A stretch of DNA of 8,171 nucleotides from Sedimentisphaerales bacterium (GCA_016932145.1 JAFGDI010000239.1:1-8171); one strand, 5' to 3'. Shown: positions 1-6,219, counted from the first letter of the stretch. Numbers and translations: made by a program. The notes: generated from the sequence alone by a model not told the origin.

Positions 1-148
1 CTCGCTCACCCTGAATATGCACGACCTGAGCCATTGAAGAACCATGCTTACTGGTAACCACTGCCAGCTCTTCATAGCCTACGCCCTCGGCAATGACTGT
101 TACCACATTACCGGCAATTCTCACTATTTCGTCGTAATATTTTCTCAT
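1..148 (-). CDS. atpB: V/A-type ATP synthase subunit B, N-terminal part (cut by window edge)
   Basis: Only the first 49 codons are inside the window; the gene continues past position 1. The visible protein begins MRKYYDEIVRIAGNVVTVIA and continues with an EGVGYEELAVV stretch, which matches the N-terminal beta-barrel of V/A-type B subunits (a short acidic leader, then 'I.GN.V.V...GV.Y.ELA.V'). B is the non-catalytic nucleotide-binding subunit that alternates with A in the cytoplasmic V1/A1 hexamer. The ATG at 146-148 has an AGGA Shine-Dalgarno (156-159) seven bases upstream. It lies 76 nt downstream of subunit A on the same strand, the usual A-B order. Identity rests on the short N-terminus plus context; the nucleotide-binding domain is not visible. 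Confidence 0.85.
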   Translation of the reverse strand, partial: MRKYYDEIVRIAGNVVTVIAEGVGYEELAVVTSKHGSSMAQVVHIQGER

Positions 149-178
149 AGCCTATTCCTGTGTATTATCATACGGATC

Positions 179-194
179 ATTCAGGATCCTGAAT
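179..194. repeat. 16-bp perfect palindrome between atpA and atpB
   Basis: ATTCAGGATCCTGAAT is self-complementary over all 16 bases. It lies in the 76-nt gap between the A stop codon and the B start codon, about 20 nt before the B Shine-Dalgarno. In RNA it could form a hairpin of up to six or seven pairs. No T-tract follows on the minus strand, so it does not look like a terminator. A role in mRNA processing or stability, or in B translation, is possible but unproven. Confidence 0.6.
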
Positions 195-226
195 TACTAA
201 TTACTAATTACCAAATCCTAAATCCT
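192..226. repeat. Two adjacent heptanucleotide tandem repeats
   Basis: On the plus strand the unit AATTACT occurs about three times in a row (192-212, the last copy ending in C instead of T). It is followed immediately by two copies of AAATCCT (213-219 and 220-226). Both units are seven bases long. The array overlaps the palindrome at 179-194 by three bases and the stop codon of subunit A (225-227) by two. It resembles the short tandemly repeated heptamers described in some bacterial genomes, such as cyanobacteria; whether this genome carries them elsewhere cannot be judged here. Confidence 0.65.
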
Positions 227-1955
227 ACATTTTTCCTTTTGTCTCTAGGAACTTATCGATCTTAGCCACCGACGCATTATATTCGGCACTATCTAACGCC
301 TCATAGTTCCAGTTACGGAATGTATCTGTTATGCCTACCATTGTCTTACGGGCAATTTCCTTATCCGCAAAACCAAAATCAGTGGTCATTACTGCCAGAA
401 CCTTATCAAATACAAATTTCTGTCTTTCACCCGGACATGCAGCGTCAACCTTATCAAAAGCATTCTGCTGTAAATACACTGCGTCAAAAAATTCTGCCTT
501 ATGCATAGTAGTAAAGTCTTCGGTACTGGTACCTTCTTCACCTACTACCGTCATCATCTGCTTGATCTCATTACCGCGTCTCAATATGCTCAATGACTTA
601 TTAATCTTTTCCGGAGAAATAATACCAGCATACTTAGTCCAGGAATCCAGCGGATCGATCGCCGGGAACCGACGAGCATCTGACCGCACACGACTAAGAC
701 CAAGAAACGCACCTACTACCTTCAATGTACCCTGTGTTACCGGCTCTTCAAAGTTACCACCAGCCGGCGATACCGTTCCACCGATAGTCAATGAACCCTT
801 GCTGCCGTCCTTAAACCGGACAATACCAGCTCGCTCATAGAAACTGGCGATCTTACTTTCCAGATATGCCGGGAACGCTTCTTCGCCGGGAATCTCTTCC
901 AGACGACCTGATACTTCACGCATCGCCTGAGCCCAACGAGAGGTTGAATCCGCGAGAATAAGCACATTCAGGCCCATCTGACGATAATACTCTCCCAATG
1001 TCGCAGCCGTATATACTGAAGCCTCACGAGCCGCAACCGGCATCGCCGAGGTATTACAGATAATAATAGTTCTTTCCATCAGTGTCTTGCCCGTTCTGGG
1101 ATCTTCCAGTTCCGGGAACTCACGCAGCGTCTCTACTACCTCACCGGCTCGCTCACCGCAGGCGGCAACAATAACCACATCTACATCAGCGTAGCGAGAG
1201 ATAACCTGCTGCAATACTGTCTTACCAGCACCAAACGGGCCGGGAACACAGAATGTACCACCTAACACTACCGGGAAGGTAGTGTCAATAATACGACATT
1301 GGGTTACCATCGGAATATCCGGCATAAGACGCTCTTCACTCAGGTTCAGGGCTCGTTTTACCGGCCATCTCTGCTGCATTTGTACAGCATAGCTTTCGCC
1401 AGTTGAGTCCTTAACCGTAGCTATCTGCTGTGTTACGCAATACTGACCAGCAGCAATAATATCTTCTACTGTCAGCTCGCCTTTAACCTGCAAATTGAAC
1501 GGCACCATCACCTTATGTGTGAACAGGCCTTCAGGCACTGTACCAAGGGTATCACCGGCAACTACTTTGTCACCTGGCTTTACCACCGGGGTAAATTCCC
1601 AGCTCTTGTCCGTAGCCAGACCAGGAAGATATGTGCCCGGCTTCAGGAAAAAGCCGTTCTGTTTAGACAATGCCACCAGCGGATTCTGCAATCCATCATA
1701 GATCTGACCTAAAAGGCCAGGCCCTAGCGTTACTGACAACATTTCCTCGCTAAACTCAACCCGATTACCAACTTTCAGTCCGCGGGTCTCTTCAAATACC
1801 TGCAAATCGCACTGATCGCCTCGCACTCGTATTGTCTCGCTCAATAGCCTTGTACCATCGTCGCGAACACAATATGCAGTTGAGTTTTGCACTACCGCCC
1901 CAGTTGTCTCTGCGACTACCAGGTTACCGTAAACAGCTACTATTTTGCCATCCAC
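225..1955 (-). CDS. atpA: V/A-type ATP synthase catalytic subunit A
   Basis: This is the catalytic subunit of the V1/A1 headpiece. It couples ATP hydrolysis or synthesis to rotation and H+ or Na+ movement through the membrane sector. The 576-aa length is normal for the family. Visible landmarks are an N-terminal beta-barrel (about 1-75), the A-specific insertion (about 105-190), the P-loop GPFGAGKT (239-246), the GERAGEV motif with the catalytic-type glutamate at 268, the Walker B region LILADSTSRWA (332-342), and a helical C-terminal domain. No intein is present. The start codon is GTG (1953-1955), preceded by GAGGT (1964-1968) with eight bases of spacing. An ATG at 1960-1962 is out of frame and too close to the Shine-Dalgarno. 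The gene sits 55 nt after the DUF2764-like gene and 76 nt before subunit B. The ion used cannot be told from this subunit. Confidence 0.97.
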   Translation of the reverse strand: MDGKIVAVYGNLVVAETTGAVVQNSTAYCVRDDGTRLLSETIRVRGDQCDLQVFEETRGLKVGNRVEFSEEMLSVTLGPGLLGQIYDGLQNPLVALSKQNGFFLKPGTYLPGLATDKSWEFTPVVKPGDKVVAGDTLGTVPEGLFTHKVMVPFNLQVKGELTVEDIIAAGQYCVTQQIATVKDSTGESYAVQMQQRWPVKRALNLSEERLMPDIPMVTQCRIIDTTFPVVLGGTFCVPGPFGAGKTVLQQVISRYADVDVVIVAACGERAGEVVETLREFPELEDPRTGKTLMERTIIICNTSAMPVAAREASVYTAATLGEYYRQMGLNVLILADSTSRWAQAMREVSGRLEEIPGEEAFPAYLESKIASFYERAGIVRFKDGSKGSLTIGGTVSPAGGNFEEPVTQGTLKVVGAFLGLSRVRSDARRFPAIDPLDSWTKYAGIISPEKINKSLSILRRGNEIKQMMTVVGEEGTSTEDFTTMHKAEFFDAVYLQQNAFDKVDAACPGERQKFVFDKVLAVMTTDFGFADKEIARKTMVGITDTFRNWNYEALDSAEYNASVAKIDKFLETKGKM

Positions 1956-1963
1956 TGGTCATT

Positions 1964-1968
1964 ACCTC
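1964..1968 (-). promoter_or_regulatory. Ribosome binding site fixing the GTG start of atpA
   Basis: GAGGT on the minus strand lies eight bases before the GTG at 1953-1955. It supports GTG as the start, since the nearby ATG (1960-1962) is one base from the Shine-Dalgarno and out of frame. Confidence 0.75.
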
Positions 1969-2010
1969 ACACTAAACAGTTATTATTTCTTATTTCAAGT
2001 ACAGAACCTA

Positions 2011-2682
2011 CTAGACAGCAGCTTTACTACTGAGCAGGTCCCATCTTTTTAACAATAAAAGTCTGGCAGCATAAACTACCAACTCGTCATAAGTAAACTT
2101 AAACCAACTGTCATTTTCTGACAGCCAGTTCCATCTTGATTTGTCCAGGACCATCATGCCGGCCATTGGATTCTCGGCATTTGACCATTCATTCACCAGA
2201 GCTGTAAAGTCATCTCCTGATGAATATTCCCGTCCGATATAATGCTCCTCTGCCTCAACACCCAGTTTACGGGCTCGTGCGGCTGTCAGAGCATTTCTCA
2301 TTCCGATCTCATACTTTAGCCATAAGTCCAGAAATTCACAGCCATAACGATCGGCAACACCCTGAGCATAGGCAAAGTATGCCTTCCACAGACTGTTTGC
2401 CTCTGACGATGCACTCTCCGCCATAAGATAGTCAGGCAGTGGCTCATCGCCTGTTACCTGAGCTACTGTCAATACCGAAGGCGATACTGTCTCTATCTCG
2501 CCTGACTGATACGACTGCATCTGTAACAGGTCATCCGACAATAATACCACCTGCACCAGATCCTGAGCTACTGCGCTTTCATCTATCATTTCGACATATT
2601 CGGCGCCGCTCAGAGGCGGTGGCGAGCCTAACTCATTAAGAGCAGGCAATGATGTTATCAAATAGTAAAACTGGCCAGCCAT
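2011..2682 (-). CDS. DUF2764-like V-ATPase operon protein (candidate subunit C-like component)
   Basis: This 223-aa soluble protein has no signal peptide or membrane segment and no recognisable catalytic motif. Its start (MAGQFYYLITSLPAL) and its C-terminal pattern, with FKFTYDELVVYAARLLLL (about 197-214) followed by a Lys-Arg-Trp, resemble DUF2764 proteins. These are encoded between V-ATPase subunits E and A in Chlamydia and Bacteroidota. The middle looks alpha-helical (WLKYEIGMRNALTAARARKLG, about 121-141). It takes the slot where subunit C (the central-stalk collar, AC39/d family) is found in many A/V-ATPase operons, so a role as a divergent C-like subunit or assembly factor is a reasonable inference. 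The ATG at 2680-2682 follows AGGAG (2695-2699) with a rather long 12-base spacer. It is 76 nt after atpE. Family assignment is from memory of the pattern and context, not from a search. Confidence 0.75.
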   Translation of the reverse strand: MAGQFYYLITSLPALNELGSPPPLSGAEYVEMIDESAVAQDLVQVVLLSDDLLQMQSYQSGEIETVSPSVLTVAQVTGDEPLPDYLMAESASSEANSLWKAYFAYAQGVADRYGCEFLDLWLKYEIGMRNALTAARARKLGVEAEEHYIGREYSSGDDFTALVNEWSNAENPMAGMMVLDKSRWNWLSENDSWFKFTYDELVVYAARLLLLKRWDLLSSKAAV

Positions 2683-2758
2683 TTGACTGTTATACTCCTT
2701 TGATCTGGAACCCTTAGCTCTTAATCCGAGTTAAAAGTCCGGAATTGGTTAATCCTGA

Positions 2759-3379
2759 TTAGTTTCCTGATGCACTATATACTTCACGAAGGCCTGGGCC
2801 TACCAGACCCATCAGTATCTCAACTATTGCTTCCTGAGTCATTTCAACTGTAGCACCGCTGATATTGTATTCAAAACCAGCCTGCTTGAGCGAACCTTTA
2901 AGGTCAATACTGACTCCGTCATGCTTAGATGCCTTACGGATCTGCTTAATAGCCCATTCAGCCAATTCATGATACTTTTTATCGTTCAGATTGAGCTTGA
3001 TCACGCCGGTTCCTTCGATGTCAGCGGCTACATAGCTGCTCATAACATCGGTTAATACCCCGCGTAAAAACTCAGTATCATTCAAAGTATCATTTACCGG
3101 CCCGGCGATAACCGCCTGCAACGACTTGACCAGGGTCTCACGCAACTTGATCGCAGCGTCACGAGCGGCAAGCTCCAGCTCTGTCTTACTGCGACTGAGC
3201 AATTCCTCGCCCTGCTTCTTCGCCTGGGCTACTACCTGCTCTGCCTCTGCTCTGCCAGCTGATATGATTTTCTCAGCCTGAGCTTTAGCCTCTGCCAGGA
3301 TCTGGTCCGCCTGCTGGCGACCCTGTTCTACTCCCTGGGTTTTCAACTTTGCTACAAAAGATTCGATCGTTTCGGCCAT
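2759..3379 (-). CDS. atpE: V/A-type ATP synthase subunit E (peripheral stalk)
   Basis: This 206-aa protein has the subunit E layout. A long N-terminal coiled coil (about 1-90) is rich in Ala, Gln, Glu and Lys, with runs such as QADQILAEAKAQAEKII. A globular C-terminal domain (about 95-206) ends in the 'E..V.ILMGLVGPGLREVY' pattern typical of E subunits. It would form the peripheral stalk that holds the A3B3 head against the membrane sector. The ATG at 3377-3379 has GGAG (3387-3390) seven bases upstream. It is the first gene of the V-ATPase cluster here: the next gene upstream on this strand is the prepilin, which has its own terminator about 480 nt away. The promoter for the cluster should therefore lie between about 3380 and 3860, but I could not identify a convincing one. 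Confidence 0.92.
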   Translation of the reverse strand: MAETIESFVAKLKTQGVEQGRQQADQILAEAKAQAEKIISAGRAEAEQVVAQAKKQGEELLSRSKTELELAARDAAIKLRETLVKSLQAVIAGPVNDTLNDTEFLRGVLTDVMSSYVAADIEGTGVIKLNLNDKKYHELAEWAIKQIRKASKHDGVSIDLKGSLKQAGFEYNISGATVEMTQEAIVEILMGLVGPGLREVYSASGN

Positions 3380-3859
3380 TTTTAAGCTCCGAATGCAAAC
3401 AGTTTTATATATTAAATTCTACCGGCTTATTCGCTCGGTACACTTATTCACTAGTTATCGGAAGTCAACTGCTTTTATACAATTAACCTCTGCCCCGCTC
3501 TGGTTGTCGTCACTATCTGGCTCAACCTTGATATTTAATAAAAAATATTTACACCGCTTCTGGGGCATTTACACTGAAATTATCTCTAAATTCCAGCTTC
3601 GCTTACACTTATCGCTGATTCTCCCCCAACTTAATATTGCAGCCAGGCTACAATACCCTCTCACTTTGCCTATCCTATTCATTTGTTATTGGTCTTAACT
3701 TTACCGGTAACTTAGATAAAAAGCAACGATTATTCCGCCTTATTTCAATAAATTTTTATCGATTAACCCCGAACTTTAACCACCAGTACGCCAAATAATA
3801 ACCAACATAACAATTATTATCCCAACCAAACCGCTCAAACCAAAACCAGCACAAACACT
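3380..3859. other. Non-coding stretch upstream of the V-ATPase cluster
   Basis: About 480 nt between the atpE start and the prepilin terminator. No credible gene was seen: an open frame at 3393-3698 on the plus strand has no Shine-Dalgarno and an unnatural composition. A 10-bp palindrome, TTACCGGTAA, lies at 3701-3710, and long AT-rich stretches occur at 3530-3550 and 3790-3820. The promoter of the V-ATPase operon should be here. Weak -10-like hexamers (for example TAGAAT on the minus strand near 3415-3420) lack a partner -35, so none is called. Confidence 0.6.
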
Positions 3860-3899
3860 CTTTAAAACAAAACAGGGGCCAGGTAATTAACCCAGCCCC
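3860..3899 (-). terminator. Intrinsic terminator after the prepilin gene
   Basis: On the minus strand GGGGCTGGGT (3899-3890) pairs with ACCTGGCCCC (3884-3875) around the loop TAATT. This is a 10-bp stem with two G-U pairs, followed by TGTTTTGTTTTAAAG (3874-3860). It begins about 30 nt after the prepilin stop codon. It should separate the prepilin transcript from the V-ATPase operon downstream. Confidence 0.8.
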
Positions 3900-3928
3900 C
3901 CGCTTTATAATCACAAAAATAACTTAAA

Positions 3929-4807
3929 TTAATACTTCCACCAAAATCTATTACCAAAGTCTGCCTGTGGTTCCATTTCATTGAACTGAATCCAACTTAC
4001 ATGACCGTCAACATAACTATGGTTGGCACCCGATGGCTTTAACCCTGTTCTGCCGGCACCTCTAATTCTGGACTTATGACATGAGCCATCTTTCAAATGC
4101 TGCATATCACCATTATCTATTTCAAAAAATGAACCTGTTGTTGCCCCTCCAGAGTCCCCTTCACTTAATTGTTCGATAGTGGCGTCAACGATCAAAGGCA
4201 CTTCTCCACCCATCTTCACTCTGTCAAGATTTTTTACCCAGACGGCATTACGAGCAATTGGTCTCCCCTGAGCATCATTACCAATGCCTATCATAGCCGG
4301 TAATTTAGATGTGCCATCGGGTCTTATCTTGTTAAACATATACACATAAGGCATAATGCGAATACAGCGTTTTCTCTCAGACAGTGAAAGAGTGTCCTCA
4401 TCCAGTAAAGGTGATGCTTCAGGCGAATCTTTATAATGATTATACTGCCACCATCTTCTATCTTCGTTAATTCGCTCATTATTGGACGGACAAGTATATA
4501 TTTCATTCGTTTTAATTCCGGCATACTTCTTTAGTACACGAGTCACTTCATAAGGCAAATCCCACATCCACCTTTCTTCTGTATCTTGCGTACCGTTTCC
4601 TGTACCCTTATAAAATGGCACTGAACCACCGTTGGCATTAGCATACATGTTCACTGCCAGAGACTGTTGTTTGAGGTTATTGGAGCAGAGGGTTATTTTG
4701 GCCTGCTCTTTGGCCTTTGATAACGCTGGCATCAGGATTGATACCAGTAATGCTATAATGGTTATTACCACCAGCAACTCGATAAGTGTAAACGCCTTCT
4801 TTTTCAT
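3929..4807 (-). CDS. Prepilin-type N-terminal cleavage/methylation protein (type II secretion/pseudopilin-like)
   Basis: This 292-aa protein begins with a class III (type IV prepilin) signal. MKKKA precedes the cleavage point, then FTLIELLVVITIIALLVSIL (6-25) forms the hydrophobic helix, with Phe6 as +1 and Glu10 as +5. Cleavage and N-methylation by a prepilin peptidase are expected. The rest resembles the large Planctomycetota/Lentisphaerota family of secreted pseudopilin-like proteins: ALSKAKEQAK, then CSNNLKQQSLAVNMYANANG, and near the C-terminus SGANHSYVDGHVSWIQ. The Asp-Gly (267-268) lies where the 'H-X9-DG' motif is expected, but the residue ten before Asp is Lys257, not His. ATG at 4805-4807 is preferred because AAGGG (4816-4820) is eight bases away; the upstream ATG (4811-4813, adding Met-Lys) is only two bases from it. 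No pilus or secretion genes adjoin it. Its precise role is unknown. Confidence 0.9.
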   Translation of the reverse strand: MKKKAFTLIELLVVITIIALLVSILMPALSKAKEQAKITLCSNNLKQQSLAVNMYANANGGSVPFYKGTGNGTQDTEERWMWDLPYEVTRVLKKYAGIKTNEIYTCPSNNERINEDRRWWQYNHYKDSPEASPLLDEDTLSLSERKRCIRIMPYVYMFNKIRPDGTSKLPAMIGIGNDAQGRPIARNAVWVKNLDRVKMGGEVPLIVDATIEQLSEGDSGGATTGSFFEIDNGDMQHLKDGSCHKSRIRGAGRTGLKPSGANHSYVDGHVSWIQFNEMEPQADFGNRFWWKY

Positions 4808-4815
4808 TTTCATTT

Positions 4816-4820
4816 CCCTT
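4816..4820 (-). promoter_or_regulatory. Ribosome binding site deciding the prepilin start
   Basis: AAGGG on the minus strand is eight bases from the ATG at 4805-4807 but only two bases from the ATG at 4811-4813. The spacing favours the downstream ATG, giving a protein starting MKKKAFTLIE. Confidence 0.6.
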
Positions 4821-4840
4821 TAGCTAAAAATACTATAATC

Positions 4841-4856
4841 GAACTTGATTAAGTTC
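4841..4856. repeat. Inverted repeat in the prepilin leader, close to the gene
   Basis: GAACTT (4841-4846) and AAGTTC (4851-4856) are perfect 6-bp arms around a four-base spacer. They lie about 20 nt before the prepilin Shine-Dalgarno. The repeat could act as an RNA hairpin in the leader or as a protein-binding dyad. Confidence 0.5.
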
Positions 4857-4915
4857 CTAAAAACATCCTATTCTGCCGTCAGCAGACGATCTAAATACAA
4901 TTCTCAGGTCAATTA

Positions 4916-4935
4916 TTGAAGTTTATACACTTCAA
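4916..4935. repeat. Inverted repeat at the predicted prepilin transcription start
   Basis: TTGAAGT (4916-4922) and ACTTCAA (4929-4935) are perfect 7-bp arms separated by six bases. If transcription starts near 4938 from the promoter at 4945-4973, the repeat covers roughly +4 to +23. That is a position suited either to an operator or to a hairpin protecting the 5' end of the mRNA. Confidence 0.6.
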
Positions 4936-4944
4936 CTCTAATTA

Positions 4945-4973
4945 ATTATACCGCAGCAAAACGCCTCTGACAA
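4945..4973 (-). promoter_or_regulatory. Sigma70-type promoter of the prepilin gene
   Basis: On the minus strand TTGTCA (4973-4968, five of six matches to the -35 consensus) and TATAAT (4950-4945, a full -10 match) are separated by exactly 17 bases. Transcription would start near 4938 and give a leader of about 125-130 nt before the prepilin start. The nearest downstream gene on this strand is the prepilin, so this is its likely promoter. Confidence 0.7.
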
Positions 4974-5376
4974 CAAAACCAGATATACTATATTCTTATC
5001 TGTCTTGAATTTTATCATCATAGAGCTAATGAGTCCATGCCATTAATGATAAATATATCACCATCTTGCGCACAAGAGGCTTAACTAATTTCGCCGATAT
5101 AATTACAACTAAACACAATGAATAAGTAAAGAATTGGCTTATAACATCCTAAGAATAAGGACATTACATAATATAAACACAATTCTTATATACTACCGTT
5201 GATAGTTTTCAGACCAAAAAATGCAAAACGCCGGCAGATTTTTAACCGAAAATATCATTTCCTCAGCAGTTTTTTCTTGCTGTACTACAGCCCTTCTTAA
5301 ACCAGCATTGATTGCACGGTTCGAGACACAAGACACATAGTTTTATAAACTTTAACACTAAAAAGCATTAACAAAA

Positions 5377-5402
5377 GCTATCGCGCCTATTCTCCACGAT
5401 AG
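5377..5402 (-). repeat. Inverted repeat downstream of the orphan promoter
   Basis: On the minus strand CTATCG (5402-5397) and CGATAG (5383-5378) form perfect 6-bp arms around a 13-base loop, followed by CTTTTGTTAATGCTTTTTAG. It could be a weak terminator or part of a small structured RNA starting near 5419. The stem is short and the loop large, so this is tentative. Confidence 0.35.
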
Positions 5403-5425
5403 TCTCTGCCATAGTTTATGCCATA

Positions 5426-5454
5426 ATAATAGTCTATTTTTTATTAATTATCAA
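5426..5454 (-). promoter_or_regulatory. Promoter-like sequence with no obvious gene (candidate ncRNA promoter)
   Basis: On the minus strand TTGATA (5454-5449) and TATTAT (5431-5426) each match the sigma70 consensus at five of six positions, with a 17-base spacer. Transcription would start near 5419. The rpsI terminator at 5633-5665 lies upstream and the prepilin gene is some 600 nt downstream with its own promoter. The product, if any, may be a small RNA or a very short peptide. AT-rich DNA produces such matches by chance, so support is limited. Confidence 0.4.
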
Positions 5455-5632
5455 TAAATCTTATCTTTTTTTCGCATTTTGTCTTTTTGTTGAAAATTTG
5501 AGTACAGTACTACTAATCCATAAGCAGATAGATTGCCCAATTTCCCTTTCATGCTCATAGTAGATAATACAGCCCATTCCAGGTTCGTCGCTTTCAAGAC
5601 TTTTTTCGCACCATAAGATATGGATAATATCC

Positions 5633-5665
5633 AAAAAAAAAAGCTCTGCCAGATGACAGAGCTTT
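5633..5665 (-). terminator. Strong intrinsic terminator of the rplM-rpsI operon
   Basis: On the minus strand AAAGCTCTGTC (5665-5655) pairs with GGCAGAGCTTT (5650-5640) around the loop ATCT. This is an 11-bp stem with one G-U pair, running straight into a T-tract (10 T in total, 5642-5633). It starts 23 nt after the rpsI stop codon. Confidence 0.92.
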
Positions 5666-5688
5666 GTGTGCGGAATATAAAACGAGAA

Positions 5689-6213
5689 TTAGCGTTTTGA
5701 GAACTGGAAGCTTCTTCTTGCCTTGCGGAAACCATACTTCTTGCGTTCAACCTCACGGCTGTCACGAGTAAGGAAGCCACGATCTCTCAGAGCCTCAAAA
5801 GTTGACGGGTCGGCAGCAACCAGGGCACGAGCCAGACCTAACAGGCAGGCGCCAGCCTGACCGGTAGTTCCACCACCCTGAACATTAACAAAGACATCGA
5901 ATCTGCCGGCCTTATTGGTAACATTCAGCGGAGCCATTACATCGCCCTGATCGCGAACATTAGTAAAGTATTCCTTGAGACCCTTTTCATTTATAACAAC
6001 CTTACCCTCACCCAGACGAATACGAACACGGGCGATAGAAGTCTTGCGACGACCTGTACCCCAGTTGTACTTGTTCGGGGCCAGTTTCTCAGCAGTCACC
6101 TGACGGTGTCTTCTCTGTATGGTTGTGTCAGTAACGCGTCTTGCTGGTGCTACGGCACCGGCAGGTACACTGTTAACTTTAACAGGATCGATCATTGGGG
6201 TATTGTCCGCCAC
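5689..6213 (-). CDS. rpsI: 30S ribosomal protein S9 with N-terminal extension
   Basis: Small-subunit protein S9 (uS9), whose C-terminal tail reaches toward P-site tRNA. The family core starts at about residue 49 (YNWGTGRRKTSIARVRI) and runs through the VNVQGGGTTGQAGA segment to the invariant tail KYGFRKARRSFQFSKR, ending in the universal Ser-Lys-Arg. At 174 aa it is about 45 residues longer than the 130-aa E. coli protein. The extra part is N-terminal (1-48), low in order, with Pro/Ala/Val then a basic stretch (TTIQRRHRQVTAEKL). The start is GTG (6211-6213), preceded by GAGGT (6220-6224) at six bases. It follows rplM by 44 nt, the standard rplM-rpsI arrangement, and the terminator lies directly behind it. 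Confidence 0.96.
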   Translation of the reverse strand: MADNTPMIDPVKVNSVPAGAVAPARRVTDTTIQRRHRQVTAEKLAPNKYNWGTGRRKTSIARVRIRLGEGKVVINEKGLKEYFTNVRDQGDVMAPLNVTNKAGRFDVFVNVQGGGTTGQAGACLLGLARALVAADPSTFEALRDRGFLTRDSREVERKKYGFRKARRSFQFSKR

Positions 6214-6219
6214 TTTATT

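Larger units (their letters stand above)
4808..5632. other. Long non-coding stretch between rpsI terminator and prepilin gene
   Basis: About 825 nt, AT-rich, with no convincing protein gene. Working along the minus strand from the right, it contains a promoter-like sequence with no gene behind it (5426-5454) and a 6-bp inverted repeat followed by a T-rich run (5377-5402). Next come a 47-codon open frame of doubtful reality (5193-5336), the prepilin promoter (4945-4973) and its roughly 125-nt leader with inverted repeats. The middle part (about 4980-5190) shows nothing I can interpret. Confidence 0.6.

Noticed and set aside
331..840. 169-codon plus-strand open frame
   Set aside because: It is antisense to atpA, which has all catalytic motifs; it is a shadow of that coding sequence.
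3393..3698. 101-codon open frame on the plus strand between atpE and the prepilin gene
   Set aside because: No Shine-Dalgarno, no recognisable domain, a composition (Leu/Ile/Ser/Tyr-rich) typical of translated AT-rich non-coding DNA, and it begins antisense to the atpE leader.
4808..4938. c-di-GMP (GEMM) riboswitch in the prepilin leader
   Set aside because: The context is right, but the conserved GEMM segments (the GCAAAGCC-type core and receptor) are not present.
5193..5336. 47-codon GTG-initiated frame on the minus strand, with the stretch RAINAGLRRAVVQQEKTAEE
   Set aside because: The middle looks somewhat protein-like, but there is no Shine-Dalgarno before the GTG, the length is within chance, and I recognise no family. 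It would deserve another look only if conserved in relatives.
5368..5412. 14-codon minus-strand frame starting MAETI just after the orphan promoter, sharing its first five residues with subunit E
   Set aside because: The codons differ from those of atpE, there is no Shine-Dalgarno, and the match stops after five residues; most likely chance.
5501..5511. Short palindrome AGTAC-A-GTACT
   Set aside because: Five-base arms in AT-rich non-coding DNA are expected by chance, and no gene or promoter lies near enough to give it meaning.
5451..5780. 109-codon open frame on the minus strand overlapping the end of rpsI
   Set aside because: It starts inside rpsI in another reading frame and runs through the strong terminator; the sequence shows no domain and ends in a Lys-rich AT-derived tail.
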